Assembly: GCA_026003015.1 (NCBI GenBank)
Contig: BPGL01000001.1
Coordinates: 735,353 to 799,352 of the forward strand
From: Actinomycetota bacterium
Lineage (GTDB): Bacteria > Actinomycetota > UBA4738 > HRBIN12
DNA length: 64,000 nt
Reading direction: 5' to 3'
Below are positions 1 to 10,594 of the stretch, piece after piece. Made by a program: the position numbers and the translations under genes. Each line of letters opens with the position of its first letter. Position 1 is the first letter of the stretch. The notes under the pieces are model-generated. The model had not been told where the DNA came from. It did no database searches and saw nothing but the letters and a program-made list of their open reading frames with translations.

Positions 1-764
1 TGCAGGGCCTTCAGCACGTCCTTGGCGAAGACGAACCCGAGGACGTCGTCGAGCGTCTCGTGGTACACGGGGATCCGCGAGTAGCCGTGGGTGAGGACGA
101 GCGCCTGCACGTCGCGGAGGGTCTTGTCGTCCTCGATCGCCACGACGTCCGGCCGGGGCACCATCACCTCGCGCACGATCGTGTCTCCGAACTCGAAGAT
201 CGAGTGGATCAGCTCCTTTTCCTCCTCCTCGATCGAGCCCTCTTCGGAGCCGAGCTCGGCCATCGAACGGATCTCGAGCTCCGAGACGAACGGCCCCTGC
301 TTCAGGCCCTTCCCGGGCAGCAGGACGTTCGCCAGGCCGATCAGCGCCCGCGTCGGCCAAGCGAGCAGCCGTCCCAGCCACAGGACGAACGGCGCGAGGG
401 CGAGGGCGACCGCGTCGCTGTGCAGGACCGCGAACGTCTTCGACATCGCCTCCACGACGACGAAGTACAGGAGCGTGAACACGAGCGACGCCGCGGCGAC
501 CCCCAAGCCTCCGAACGTGCGCTCGGCGAGGATCGCGACGAGGATCGCCGAGCCGTTCTGCACGAGCAGCGCCCCGAGGTAGATCGAGTTGAGATAGCGG
601 GGCGGGTCGCTCGCGAGCCGAACCAGCGTCGACGCGTGGCGGCGACCCTCCTCCTCGAGCGCCAGCGCGTGCACGCGGTTCGTGCGCGTGAGGGCGGCCT
701 CGGCAAGCGCGAGCAGCGACCCGACCACGACGAGCACGCCGGCGACGACCCACAGCCACGTCAC
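1..764 (-). CDS. HlyC/CorC-type membrane protein with CBS domains (3' end beyond window)
   Basis: The N-terminal 254 residues are visible and the rest lies beyond base 1. The start is GTG, and its GTGA overlaps the ybeY stop, as in several other pairs here. Residues 1-150 hold hydrophobic segments of a DUF21/CNNM-type domain (TWLWVVAGVLVVVGSLLAL at the start). A basic-acidic linker follows with ELGSEEGSIEEEEKELIHSI and then VPRPDV, the usual entry to the CBS pair, and SRIPVYHETLDDVLGFVF in the first CBS domain. The family is linked to Mg2+/Co2+ efflux or resistance. It is the conserved downstream neighbour of ybeY in actinobacteria. Confidence in the family is high, but the transported ion is unknown. 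Confidence 0.88.
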   Translation of the reverse strand, partial: MTWLWVVAGVLVVVGSLLALAEAALTRTNRVHALALEEEGRRHASTLVRLASDPPRYLNSIYLGALLVQNGSAILVAILAERTFGGLGVAAASLVFTLLYFVVVEAMSKTFAVLHSDAVALALAPFVLWLGRLLAWPTRALIGLANVLLPGKGLKQGPFVSELEIRSMAELGSEEGSIEEEEKELIHSIFEFGDTIVREVMVPRPDVVAIEDDKTLRDVQALVLTHGYSRIPVYHETLDDVLGFVFAKDVLKAL

Positions 765-1207
765 GGCGAGCGCACCCCGCTGTAGCGCTCCTGGCGCGCC
801 CACATCTCGGCGCGCTTCGCGTCGTCGTCGTGGTCGTGGCCGAGCAGGTGCAAGATCCCGTGTACCACGAGCAGGCGCAGCTCCGCGTGCGGATCGTCGG
901 GCCGGTTGCGCGCCGCGACCGACGGCGCCACCACGACGTCGCCGAGCACCCGAACGCCGCGTTCATCCACGTCGTCCGGATCCAAGGGGAAGGACAGGAC
1001 GTCGGTCGGCCCGGGCTCACCGAGGAAGCGTTCGTGCAACGCCGCGATCTCCGCCTCCTCGACGAAGCTGAGCGACAGCTCCGCGCGGTCGACGCCTTCG
1101 CCGCGAAGCGTCGTGCGCGCGAGCTCGACGAGGTCCTCGATGTCGATCGGCTCTGTCTGCCGGTCGGAGACGAGGACCGCCGGATCGCTCGGGTCCGCGT
1201 CGCTCAT
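761..1207 (-). CDS. ybeY: Endoribonuclease YbeY (rRNA maturation)
   Basis: A 148-residue protein with the diagnostic zinc-binding motif HGILHLLGHDH near residue 115, in which three His coordinate the metal. The family motif SFVEEAEIAALHERFLGEPG followed by TDVLSFPLD is also present. YbeY is a single-strand endoribonuclease needed for 16S rRNA 3'-end maturation and late 30S quality control. Its ATG overlaps the phoH stop (ATGA) and its stop overlaps the following corC-like GTG, so the three genes are translationally coupled. Length is normal for the family. Confidence 0.95.
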   Translation of the reverse strand: MSDADPSDPAVLVSDRQTEPIDIEDLVELARTTLRGEGVDRAELSLSFVEEAEIAALHERFLGEPGPTDVLSFPLDPDDVDERGVRVLGDVVVAPSVAARNRPDDPHAELRLLVVHGILHLLGHDHDDDAKRAEMWARQERYSGVRSP

Positions 1208-2247
1208 CTCCGGTCGTCCCCGACCGGCGACCGTTGGCCGCCGTAGCGCCCGTAGGCCTCCACGATCTGCTGGACGATCTCGTGGCGCACGACGTCGCGC
1301 CCGTCCAGGTGGACGAACGCGATCCCGTCGATCCCGCCCAAGATCTCCTCGACGACGGCCAGACCGCTGTCCTGTCCGGCGGGCAGGTCCACCTGGGTCG
1401 CGTCGCCGTTCACGACGGCCTTGGAGCCGAAGCCGAGCCGCGTGAGGAACATCTTCATCTGCTCGGGGGTCGTGTTCTGCGCCTCGTCGAGGATCACGAA
1501 CGCGTCGTTCAGGCTGCGCCCGCGCATGTACGCGAGGGGCGCGACCTCGACGACGCCACGCTCCATCAGTCGCGGCAGCGCGTCGGGCCCCGTCATCTCG
1601 TAGAGGGCATCGTAGAGGGGACGCATGTACGGGTCGATCTTCTCGTACAGCGAGCCGGGGAGGAAGCCCAGGCGCTCGCCCGCCTCCACCGCCGGGCGGG
1701 TGAGGATCAGCCGGGACACCTGCCGGTCCTGCAACGCGCGGACGGCCACCGCGACGGCGAGGTAGGTCTTGCCGGTGCCCGCCGGCCCGATGGCGAACGT
1801 GACCGTGTTGGCGCGGATCGCATCGACGTAGCGCTTCTGGCCGACGGTCTTCGGCGCGATCCGCTTGCCGCGCGCCGACAGCAGCTGGTCGCCGAGCACC
1901 TCGCTCGGGCGGATGCCCTCCGCGCCGACGTCGCCTCGGACCATCCGGATGGCGCGGCCGACGGAGTCCTCCGACAGCTCGTGTCCCCGCTCGAGCAGCT
2001 CGAGGAGCTCTTCGAAGATGCGGCTGACGCGCTCGGCCTCCTCGCTCGGGCCACTGATCGTGATCTCGTTGCCACGCACGAGCACGTCGGCGCCGAACGA
2101 CGACTCGATCAGCTTCAGGAAGGCGTCGCGCTGGCCCAGGAGCGCCACCATCGGCTGGTGGCCAGGGACGAGGATCTTCACCTGGACGGTGGCGTCGGCC
2201 ACGTGGTCGCTCGATCCGGGACCTGTGCCCCGTTCCCTCCTGCTCAA
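1204..2247 (-). CDS. phoH: PhoH family ATPase
   Basis: A 347-residue P-loop protein. Residues 20-90 form a KH/R3H-like N-terminal RNA-binding region, the Walker A motif GPAGTGKT is at about 154-161 and the Walker B motif VILDEAQN at about 251-258. PhoH-like proteins are cytoplasmic ATPases encoded next to ybeY and implicated in RNA metabolism. The TTG start at 2247 is the most upstream in-frame choice. A GTG at 2202 would begin just before the conserved ATVQVKILVPG segment and is an alternative. No good ribosome-binding site is seen before the TTG. The gene sits 33 bases after the HIT gene and overlaps ybeY by ATGA. Confidence 0.93.
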   Translation of the reverse strand: MSRRERGTGPGSSDHVADATVQVKILVPGHQPMVALLGQRDAFLKLIESSFGADVLVRGNEITISGPSEEAERVSRIFEELLELLERGHELSEDSVGRAIRMVRGDVGAEGIRPSEVLGDQLLSARGKRIAPKTVGQKRYVDAIRANTVTFAIGPAGTGKTYLAVAVAVRALQDRQVSRLILTRPAVEAGERLGFLPGSLYEKIDPYMRPLYDALYEMTGPDALPRLMERGVVEVAPLAYMRGRSLNDAFVILDEAQNTTPEQMKMFLTRLGFGSKAVVNGDATQVDLPAGQDSGLAVVEEILGGIDGIAFVHLDGRDVVRHEIVQQIVEAYGRYGGQRSPVGDDRR

Positions 2248-2280
2248 CGCGCGGCGTCGCCGCGTACGGCGGGGTCCATG

Positions 2281-2646
2281 CTACCGCACACCCTCGGGCG
2301 ATCCCTGCACGAGGCGCCCGAGCGGGCGGCCACCGAGCAGGTGGAAGTGCAGGTGGAAGACCGCCTGCCCCGCGTCGGGACCGACGTTCGTGATGAGTCG
2401 CCAGCCGCGCTCGGCGATCCCCTCAGCCTGCGCGAGCTCCGTGGCCACGCGCGCCGTCTCGGCGAGCATCGGACCGTGGCGCTCCTCGATCTCGGCCGCC
2501 GAGCCCAGGTGCTCGCGGGGAACGATCAGAACGTGCACCGGCGCCTGGGGCGCGATGTCGCGGAAGGCGACGGTGTGCTCGGCCTCCCGAACGATCTCGG
2601 CGGGCAGTTCCCCCGCGACGATCCGACAGAACAGGCAGTCGGTCAT
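2281..2646 (-). CDS. HIT family nucleotide-binding protein
   Basis: A 121-residue histidine-triad protein with the triad in VFHLHFHLLGG near the C-terminus and the N-terminal zinc-type CLFCRIVAGELPAEIV typical of the HINT branch. HIT proteins hydrolyse adenosine phosphoramidates or related nucleotides; the physiological substrate is not evident. On the minus strand TAGGCT lies nine bases before the ATG, which suggests a leaderless transcript starting here inside the hrcA-dnaJ-phoH operon. An RNA methyltransferase gene (rsmE) often found between dnaJ and this gene is absent. Confidence 0.93.
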   Translation of the reverse strand: MTDCLFCRIVAGELPAEIVREAEHTVAFRDIAPQAPVHVLIVPREHLGSAAEIEERHGPMLAETARVATELAQAEGIAERGWRLITNVGPDAGQAVFHLHFHLLGGRPLGRLVQGSPEGVR

Positions 2647-2699
2647 GCCGGGGCGAGCCTACCGCCGTCGACGGGGGGTGGTCACGCGTCGCCGGACCC

Positions 2700-3809
2700 T
2701 CAGTACTCCGGGCGGCGGAGCTCTCCCCGGCCCGGCCCCGCGCCCTCGCCGCGGAGCTCGGCGAGCCGCGTGAGCAGCTCCCGCTCCTGCGGGCTGAGAT
2801 CCCGGGGCGTGACGACGTGCAGGGTCACGAACAGGTCGCCGCGGCCGGGGCGGTTCAGGTTCGGCACCCCGCGGCCCTTCAGGCGCACGACGGTACCCGA
2901 CTCGGTGCCGGGCTCGATCCGGATCCGCTCGGGTCCGTCGAGCCCCTCCACCTCGACCTCGCCGCCGAGCGTCGCGCGCGTGATCGAGATGTCGAGCACC
3001 GCGAACAGATCCTGGCCCCGCCGCTCGAACGCGATCGAGGGCTCGACCTCGATCCGCACGAACAGGTCGCCCGGTCCCCCGCCGCGCACCCCGGCGTGCC
3101 CGCTGCCGGCCACGCGGAGCTCCATCCCGTCGGCGACGCCGGCGGGGATATCGACCGCAACCGTCGAGGGGACGCGGACCCGCCCGCGACCCCTGCAGCG
3201 CTCACACCGATCGGGGATCTCGGTCCCCGATCCCTCGCAGGTGCGACACGTCGTCGTCGTGACGAGCGCACCGAAGACGCTCCGGCGCACGGACCGCACC
3301 TCGCCCGTGCCGCCGCAGGTCCGGCAGGCGATCGGCGCCGTGCCCGGCTCCGCGCCCACGCCTGCGCAGCGCTCGCACGTGAGCAGCCGCTCGATCTCGA
3401 ACTCGCGACGCGCCCCGAACACCGCCTCGCGGAACGACAGGCGCGCCCCCACCGCGATGTCCTCGCCGCGGCGCGCGACCGACCGGGAGGCGCGTCGGCG
3501 CGCGCCGACCGATCCGAAACCACCGAGGCCGCCCTGGCCGAAGAAGAGGTCGAAGATGTCCTGGATGTCGCCGAACGGCGACCCCTCCGCCCCGCCCCGC
3601 CCGTACGCGTCGTAGCGGGCCCGCTTGTCGGGGTCCGAGAGGATCTCGTAGGCGCCGGTGATCTCCTTGAACCGCGCCTCCGCGCGCGGATCGCCGTTGA
3701 CGTCGGGGTGAAGCTCTCGGGCGAGCCGACGGTAGGCCCTACGGATCTCGTCCTGGCTGGCGTCGCGGGGGACGCCGAGGAGCTCGTAGAGGTCCCGCGT
3801 CGCGCTCAC
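2700..3809 (-). CDS. dnaJ: Chaperone protein DnaJ
   Basis: A 369-residue type I J-protein. It has a J domain with the HPD motif (RELHPDVNGD), then a short Gly/Phe-rich stretch (FFGQGGLGGFGSVG), then four zinc-finger repeats CERCAGVG, CRTCGGTG, CRTCEGSG and CERCRGRG, and the C-terminal substrate-binding domains. It stimulates DnaK ATPase and delivers unfolded clients. The GTG start at 3809 is preceded by GGAGGGG within the end of hrcA, with seven bases between the genes. The order hrcA-dnaJ marks the classical HrcA-controlled operon, although dnaK and grpE are not in the window. Confidence 0.97.
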   Translation of the reverse strand: MSATRDLYELLGVPRDASQDEIRRAYRRLARELHPDVNGDPRAEARFKEITGAYEILSDPDKRARYDAYGRGGAEGSPFGDIQDIFDLFFGQGGLGGFGSVGARRRASRSVARRGEDIAVGARLSFREAVFGARREFEIERLLTCERCAGVGAEPGTAPIACRTCGGTGEVRSVRRSVFGALVTTTTCRTCEGSGTEIPDRCERCRGRGRVRVPSTVAVDIPAGVADGMELRVAGSGHAGVRGGGPGDLFVRIEVEPSIAFERRGQDLFAVLDISITRATLGGEVEVEGLDGPERIRIEPGTESGTVVRLKGRGVPNLNRPGRGDLFVTLHVVTPRDLSPQERELLTRLAELRGEGAGPGRGELRRPEY

Positions 3810-3816
3810 GCGCGCA

Positions 3817-4881
3817 TCACCCCTCCTGACCGTGGGCTTCGAGTTCGGTCGCGAGCTCCGACAGCCGCTTCGCGACCGCCCGCACCGAGGCCATCGCGGA
3901 CAGGTAGTCCATGCGGGTCGGACCGACGACGCCGATCGTCCCGAGCGTGGCCTCGCCGCTGCGGAACGGCGCCGTGACGAGGGAGGCCTCCCACTCCCCG
4001 GTCGTCGGATGCTCGGTACCGATGGTCACCGTGACGTCGTCGGCGCCGCCGCTCACGTCCTTCAAGACCCGCAGCATCTCCTGCTCGCGCTCGAGGGTCT
4101 CGAACAGCCGCCGCAGGGTCTGGCGACGCCACGCCTGGGCGTCGTCGGCGAGGTTCGCGACCCCGCCCACGACGATGTGGGTGGCGCGGTCGCCGGCGGT
4201 CGCGGCACGGAGCGTGTCGGCGGCGATCAGCACGAGGTCGTGGACCGCCGGCGGCGTGCCGACCGCGAGCTTGAGCAGCTCGGCCTGGGCCTCCACGTAG
4301 GTGCGCCCCGAGGCGCGGCGGAGCAGGCGCTCGGCGCGCTCGACGTCGGTGGCGTCGAGCCCTTCGGGGCGATCGATCACGTGCTTGTCGACCCGGCCGT
4401 GCTGGCCGATCGCGAGCACCATCAGCGTCGGCCCCATGTCCACGAGCTCCAGTCGCACGAGCCGCTCGTCGCTCGCCGAGGGCGGCACCGCCAGCCCCGC
4501 GTACTGGGTGAGACGCGACAGCAGCTGCACCGAGCCCTTCAGGACCTCTTCGAGATCGAGGATCGCCTCGGCGAAGTACCCGGCGATCGCGCGCCGCTGC
4601 GCCTCCCGGAGCCGGCCGGCCGGGGGCAGGGAGTCGACGTAGTGGCGGTAGCCGAGGTCGGTCGGGATCCGCCCGGCCGACGTGTGCGGCTGGGTGAGGT
4701 ACCCCATCTCCTCGAGGGCCGCCATCTCGTTGCGGATCGTGGCGCTCGACACGCCGAGCCCGCTTCGCTCCGCGATCGTCTCCGAGCCGACGGGCTCGCC
4801 GGTGCGCACGTACTCCTCCACGACCGCGCGAAGGACGGCGGACTTGCGCGCGCCGAGCTCCGGGTGCTGCGGACGCTCCAT
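3817..4881 (-). CDS. hrcA: Heat-inducible transcription repressor HrcA
   Basis: A 354-residue repressor with the N-terminal winged helix (KSAVLRAVVEEYVRTGEPVG, then SSATIRNEMAALEEMGYL) and HTSAGRIPTDLGYRHYVD, the strongest HrcA signature. I chose the ATG at 4881 over an in-frame GTG at 4905 because TACCAT lies exactly seven bases before it, matching the leaderless-start pattern of neighbouring genes. HrcA normally represses chaperone genes by binding CIRCE inverted repeats. No CIRCE-like element is visible before this gene, so control of this copy is uncertain. Confidence 0.95.
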   Translation of the reverse strand: MERPQHPELGARKSAVLRAVVEEYVRTGEPVGSETIAERSGLGVSSATIRNEMAALEEMGYLTQPHTSAGRIPTDLGYRHYVDSLPPAGRLREAQRRAIAGYFAEAILDLEEVLKGSVQLLSRLTQYAGLAVPPSASDERLVRLELVDMGPTLMVLAIGQHGRVDKHVIDRPEGLDATDVERAERLLRRASGRTYVEAQAELLKLAVGTPPAVHDLVLIAADTLRAATAGDRATHIVVGGVANLADDAQAWRRQTLRRLFETLEREQEMLRVLKDVSGGADDVTVTIGTEHPTTGEWEASLVTAPFRSGEATLGTIGVVGPTRMDYLSAMASVRAVAKRLSELATELEAHGQEG

Positions 4882-4938
4882 ACGATCGATGGTACTCGCG
4901 ACCACCCGGGCTCAGGACGAGCCGCACCGACGGGTCGT

Positions 4939-5574
4939 TCAGCAGGGCAGCGGCTCGAGGGCCTCCAGGACGGCGGCCGTGGCCTCCTGATCGTCGTCGA
5001 TCTCCGGCGTGGCCTGGGCCGCCCGCAACGCGCGCACCGCCCGGACGAGCCGCCGCACGTCGCGGGCGAGCTCCGGGTCACCGCTGGCTTCGATCGTCTC
5101 CGCGTCGGCCTTCAGGGTCTTGGCCGCACGGCCGAGGGCGTCGAACCGGAGGGCCTGGATGTCGCCGAGGTGGGCGCACAGCGCCTGCGCCGGATCGACC
5201 GAGGGCGAGGCCGTCCCCGTCGTGGCCGGCGTCGGCTCGTCGCCACGCCGCACAAGGGCGAAGGCGACGACGACGATCAGGACGACGGCGCCGGCCGCGA
5301 CCGCGGCCCGTCGAAGGTCCACCGCCGGGGAGCGTCGGGGGGACCGGATCCGGGGGCGCGGTGCGGTGGTGGGCGTCGAGGGCGCCGGCGTGTTCTGCGC
5401 CCCGCAGGAGGGACAGCGCCAGGACCCGGCGCCGCGACGCGCGTGGAACCGCCGCCGGCACGACCGGCAGGCGACGAACGCCCAGGCGACGCCGCACGCG
5501 CCGCAGGCGTACCCGGCGGCGGCGGCCTCGATCGGCTGGCGAGTGCCGCAGGCAGGACAGGTCACCTGGGCCAT
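4939..5574 (-). CDS. Zinc-ribbon, single-pass membrane protein of unknown function
   Basis: A 211-residue protein not recognised as a named family. Residues 1-60 contain four CxxC pairs (CPACG, CGACG, CRSCR, CPSCG), which suggests two zinc ribbons. A Pro/Thr/Arg-rich linker leads to one transmembrane helix near 95-112 (AAVAAGAVVLIVVVAFALV). The remaining extracytoplasmic part is mostly helical, rich in Ala, Leu and Asp, and ends in EALEPLPC. TAGGGT lies six bases before the ATG, suggesting a leaderless message. It is divergent from the sigma-factor gene and follows no obvious operon partner. Confidence 0.75.
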   Translation of the reverse strand: MAQVTCPACGTRQPIEAAAAGYACGACGVAWAFVACRSCRRRFHARRGAGSWRCPSCGAQNTPAPSTPTTAPRPRIRSPRRSPAVDLRRAAVAAGAVVLIVVVAFALVRRGDEPTPATTGTASPSVDPAQALCAHLGDIQALRFDALGRAAKTLKADAETIEASGDPELARDVRRLVRAVRALRAAQATPEIDDDQEATAAVLEALEPLPC

Positions 5575-5665
5575 CGGTTTACCCTACCCGAGGCCGCCGA
5601 CGGCCCGGGCGCCGTCGAGCCCCGCCGGGCGTGGGTCGTCGGTCGAGCGATCTTCACGTCGGACG

Positions 5666-5698
5666 GCAACCCCGAGCGCCCCTGGTGCGTCCTAGGGT
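5666..5698 (+). promoter_or_regulatory. Candidate ECF-type promoter of the sigma-factor gene
   Basis: GCAAC at 5666-5670 and CGTC at 5688-5691 are separated by 17 bases. This resembles the GGAAC/CGTC arrangement used by many ECF sigma factors that activate their own genes. A TAGGGT hexamer at 5693-5698 could alternatively be a housekeeping -10. Either would give a short leader carrying the strong ribosome-binding site before the GTG at 5737. This is inference from spacing only. Confidence 0.3.
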
Positions 5699-5736
5699 TG
5701 ACCCGAACCAGACCGCCGGGCCGAGGAGGAGGGCGA

Positions 5737-6252
5737 GTGGTCGACGAGGCCGAGCTCCGGGCGTTCCTACGCGAGGGCTACCCCAGGCTCGTCGGCGCGG
5801 TCGCCCTGGCCTGCGGGAGCGAGCCGGCCGCCGAGGACGCCGTGCAGGAGGCGATCGTGCGAGCCTGGGAGCGCTCGGAACGCGGCCAGCAGATCGACGC
5901 CCTCGCCCCCTGGGTCGCGACGGTGGCCCTGAACCTCTCCCGCAGCGGCCTGCGCCGCGCGCTCGCCGAGCGCCGCGCCCGGGCCCGCATGGCCCCCGGG
6001 CCCGTTGCGAGCCCCGAGCTGACCGCGGAGCGGCTGGATCTGCAGCGCGCGCTCGCGGGTCTGCCGGCTCGCCAACGCGAGGCGGTGGTGCTCCGTAGCT
6101 TCCTCGAGCTCCGCGTCGACGAGATCGCCCGTGCGATGGGGACGACCGAGGGCACCGTCAAGAGCCAGCTTGCGAAGGCGCGCGCGGCCCTAGCCGCGGC
6201 GCTGGCCGTCGATCCCGAACCCGAAGTGGAGCCCGACCATGCCGACGCTTGA
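5737..6252 (+). CDS. ECF-type RNA polymerase sigma factor (SigE/sigma-70 family)
   Basis: A 171-residue sigma factor. Region 2 is at about 10-75 (AAEDAVQEAIVRAWERSERG, PWVATVALNLSRSGLR) and region 4 at about 100-155 (LPARQREAVVLRSFLELRVD, EIARAMGTTEGTVKSQLAKA). The GTG start is fixed by the GAGGAGGAGGG ribosome-binding sequence ending six bases upstream. The last 14 bases overlap the next gene in another frame. That downstream membrane protein is therefore the best candidate for a partner or regulator, though it lacks a recognisable zinc anti-sigma motif. It probably directs a small stress or envelope regulon; the signal is unknown. Confidence 0.9.
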   Translation: MVDEAELRAFLREGYPRLVGAVALACGSEPAAEDAVQEAIVRAWERSERGQQIDALAPWVATVALNLSRSGLRRALAERRARARMAPGPVASPELTAERLDLQRALAGLPARQREAVVLRSFLELRVDEIARAMGTTEGTVKSQLAKARAALAAALAVDPEPEVEPDHADA

Positions 6253-7213
6253 CGACCTGCTCGATCGCCAGCTGCGGGCCGCGACGCCCACGCGCGACCC
6301 GCTGGATGTCCGCGAGCAGCTCGTGCGGCGCAAGCGGCGGCGGACGATCCGTCGCACTGCCGGTCGCACGGCCCTCGCCGGCATGGTGCTCGCGGCGAGC
6401 GCCGCCGGGGTGCTCATGCTCGGGCGGGCCTTCGAGGGACCCGAGGGCTCGAGCCCGGCGGTCTCCCCCAGCCCGCCGTCCCCGGCTCCCCCGCTGACCC
6501 CGACGGCGAGCCCGGCGCCGGAGCCCTCTGCAACTCCCGAGGTCGGCCGCGACATCGGTCTGGGGTTCCGCGTGTGCAGCGTCAGCTCGCTCGGCCAGAT
6601 CCGGGTCGGCGACGTGCGCGCCAAGGCGTGGACGGCGATCCGCGTGCGCGACGGCCGATGCCCGGACGAGCTCGACGATCCCGGCATCGTCGCGGTCGAC
6701 CTCGACGGGGACGGCGCCGCCGACGCCTGGCACCGACTCACGGTGTGCACGGGCTGCGAGCCGTGGGGCGCGACCGACCTCGACGCCGACGGGGTCGAGG
6801 AGCTCGTCGTGCTCCTGCAGTTCTCCTCGACGCCGAACTTCGGGATCTACCGCCTCGTGCCGTCGAGCGCGGGCGGCCCCGCCGTGACCCCGATCCTCGT
6901 GGCCGAGCCCGGCGCCCGCGAGGCGGGGTTCCCGGCGGGCAAGCCGGTCGAGCTGTGGTCGGGCGGGGACGAGGGGTTCACCGGCGCGATCGCCTGCGAG
7001 GCCTACCCGAGCGCGCCGGTCCTCGTCGTCGCGCGGGCCGAGCAGCCGGTCGACGGCGCGGGGCCGGTCGAGGCCACCGTCACCCGCCTGCGCCTGGAGG
7101 CCGACGGCCTGATGCACGTGATCAGCTCGGAGCGCACGACCCGTCCCGCCTCGGCGCCGCTGCCGATCACCGCGCCCGACGCCCCGTGCGGCGTCCGGTT
7201 CAACCCGCTGTAG
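6239..7213 (+). CDS. Membrane-anchored protein with calcium-type DxDxDG repeats, coupled to sigma factor
   Basis: A 324-residue protein: a short cytoplasmic part (1-45) with a basic RRKRRRTIRR cluster, one transmembrane helix at about 46-63 (ALAGMVLAASAAGVLMLG), a Pro/Ser/Thr linker, and an extracytoplasmic domain. That domain contains DLDGDGAAD and DLDADGVEE, resembling VCBS/FG-GAP or dockerin calcium loops, plus several Cys. The ATG lies inside the end of the sigma gene, so the two are co-expressed. Its topology fits an anti-sigma or sensor partner, but that is inference. It ends 14 bases inside the convergent hemW gene. Confidence 0.7.
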   Translation: MPTLDDLLDRQLRAATPTRDPLDVREQLVRRKRRRTIRRTAGRTALAGMVLAASAAGVLMLGRAFEGPEGSSPAVSPSPPSPAPPLTPTASPAPEPSATPEVGRDIGLGFRVCSVSSLGQIRVGDVRAKAWTAIRVRDGRCPDELDDPGIVAVDLDGDGAADAWHRLTVCTGCEPWGATDLDADGVEELVVLLQFSSTPNFGIYRLVPSSAGGPAVTPILVAEPGAREAGFPAGKPVELWSGGDEGFTGAIACEAYPSAPVLVVARAEQPVDGAGPVEATVTRLRLEADGLMHVISSERTTRPASAPLPITAPDAPCGVRFNPL

Positions 7214-8329
7214 CCGGCGCCCGCGGGCGCTGCGGCACGAGCGCGAGGACCAGCTCGTTCACGAGCAGGAGCCCGCGTTCGGTCGGGATCAGACCCGCGG
7301 GCGCGCGCTCCAGGAGGCCGGCGTCGACGAGCCCGTCGACGACGGCCGGGTCGAGCCCGTCGGGAGCGACGCCCTCGCGGGTCCGCAGCCGCAGGAACCG
7401 CTCCTCGAGCTCGATCTGCTCGGACGTGAGCTCCTCGGCCCCGCCGACCGGCGGCGAGCCCGCCTCGACGGAGGCCAGGTAGGCGCGGGGAGGCCGCAGG
7501 TTCCACCAGCGCGCGGGCCCACGCGCCGAGTGCGCCCCGGCGCCCAGTCCGAGGTAGGGGTGCCGGCGCCAGTACCCGAGGTTGTGGCGACACTCGAACC
7601 CGGGCCGCGCCCAGTTCGAGACCTCGTAGTGGCGGTAGCCGGCGGCCCCGAGCAGCTCGCACGCCTGCTCGTACATGTCGGCTTGCACGTCGGGGTCGGG
7701 CGCCGGACGCAGGCCGTCGGCCACCTGACGACCGAGCGGCGTGGCCGGCTCGATGGTGAGAGCGTAGGCGCTCACGTGCTCGGGGCCGAGCGCGATCGTC
7801 GCCCGCAGCGTTTCGCGCCAGGACGCGAGGCCCTCCCCGTCGACGCCGTAGATGAGGTCGAGGTTCACGTTGTCGAACCCCGCACGGCGCGCGGCACGGA
7901 CGGCGCGGCCGACGGCGTCCGGATCGTGGCCGCGCTCCAGCCGCGCGAGCACGACGCGGTCGAAGGACTGGGCGCCGAGCGAGAGGCGCCGGTAGCCGGC
8001 CGCGCGAAGACGACCGAGCGATCCTTCGTCGACCGTCTCGGGGTTCGCCTCGATCGTGACCTCGGCGTCATCGTCGATCGGCAGGATCGCCCTGAGCTCG
8101 GCGAGCAGCCGCTCGAGCGAGGTCGGCGGCAGCGTCGTGGGGGTCCCGCCGCCGACGAACACGGTCGTGAACCGGGCGTCGCCCCAGGCGGGGGCGACGA
8201 GCGACGCCTCCGCCGCCAGCGCCCGCACGTAGCGAGGCGCCAGGTCGTCGAGCCCGGCGTAGGCGTTGAAGTCGCAGTACCCGCACCGGGTCCGACAGAA
8301 CGGGACGTGGACGTAGAGCCCGACCGCGA

Positions 8330-8333
<4 letters not shown>
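7200..8333 (-). CDS. hemW: Radical SAM heme chaperone HemW
   Basis: A 377-residue radical SAM protein. The motif [16 protein letters not shown] (residues about 12-27) provides the three cluster-binding Cys plus the fourth Cys-adjacent aromatic residues. [11 protein letters not shown] and the HemW C-terminal domain ([20 protein letters not shown]) follow. HemW-like proteins were once called oxygen-independent coproporphyrinogen oxidases but act in heme delivery. The true start is the ATG at 8333 overlapping the lepA stop; a much longer open frame upstream is an antisense artefact. The lepA-hemW-hrcA order is typical of actinobacteria. Confidence 0.93.
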
Positions 8334-10129
<1,796 letters not shown>

Positions 10130-10250
10130 GGTGCCCTCATCGTACGGGCCTGCCGACCGACCCCGGCGACGGAACGCCCCCGTCGGCGCGACCCCGACCG
10201 GGCCACCGACGTCGGGGGCCGTCGCCGGCGCTGGTAGACTCGGCGCTCCG

Positions 10251-10517
10251 ATGGCCAACATCCGCTCCCAGATCAAACGGAACCGCCAGAACGAGCGCCG
10301 CCGGCTGCGGAACAAGGCGGTCAAGAGCGAGCTCAAGACTTACGCGAAGAAGGTTCGGGCCGCCGTCGCCGAGGGCGACGCCGCGGCCGCCGCCGAGCGG
10401 CTCCGCCTCGCCGCGCGCAAGCTCGACAAGGCCGCCAGCAAGGGCGTGCTGCACCCGCGCACCGCGGCGCGGCGCAAGAGCCGCCTCGCCCGCGCGGTGA
10501 ACGCCGCCTCCTCCTAG
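10251..10517 (+). CDS. rpsT: 30S ribosomal protein S20
   Basis: An 88-residue, strongly basic helical protein beginning [20 protein letters not shown] and containing [20 protein letters not shown], both diagnostic of S20. It binds 16S rRNA in the small-subunit body. TAGACT lies ten bases before the ATG and no ribosome-binding site is seen, consistent with a leaderless mRNA. In related genomes rpsT also sits between holA and lepA. Confidence 0.97.
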   Translation: MANIRSQIKRNRQNERRRLRNKAVKSELKTYAKKVRAAVAEGDAAAAAERLRLAARKLDKAASKGVLHPRTAARRKSRLARAVNAASS

Positions 10518-10554
10518 GTCCGCATAGGTCCGCGGCCCCTCGCTCCGCAGCGTC

Positions 10555-10577
10555 CGGCCGCCCCGCGCGAGCGGCCG
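10555..10577. terminator. Stem-loop between convergent rpsT and holA
   Basis: CGGCCGC and GCGGCCG form seven-base-pair perfect arms around a nine-base loop in the 77-base gap between the rpsT stop and the holA stop. It could terminate both convergent transcripts. There is no T-run, so a typical intrinsic terminator is not proven. Confidence 0.45.
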
Positions 10578-10594
10578 CCCCGCGCGGGCGCCCC

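Noticed and set aside
1234-3615. A 793-codon frame on the plus strand
   Set aside because: It is antisense to phoH, HIT and dnaJ, which have clear motifs. GC-rich DNA gives long shadow frames.
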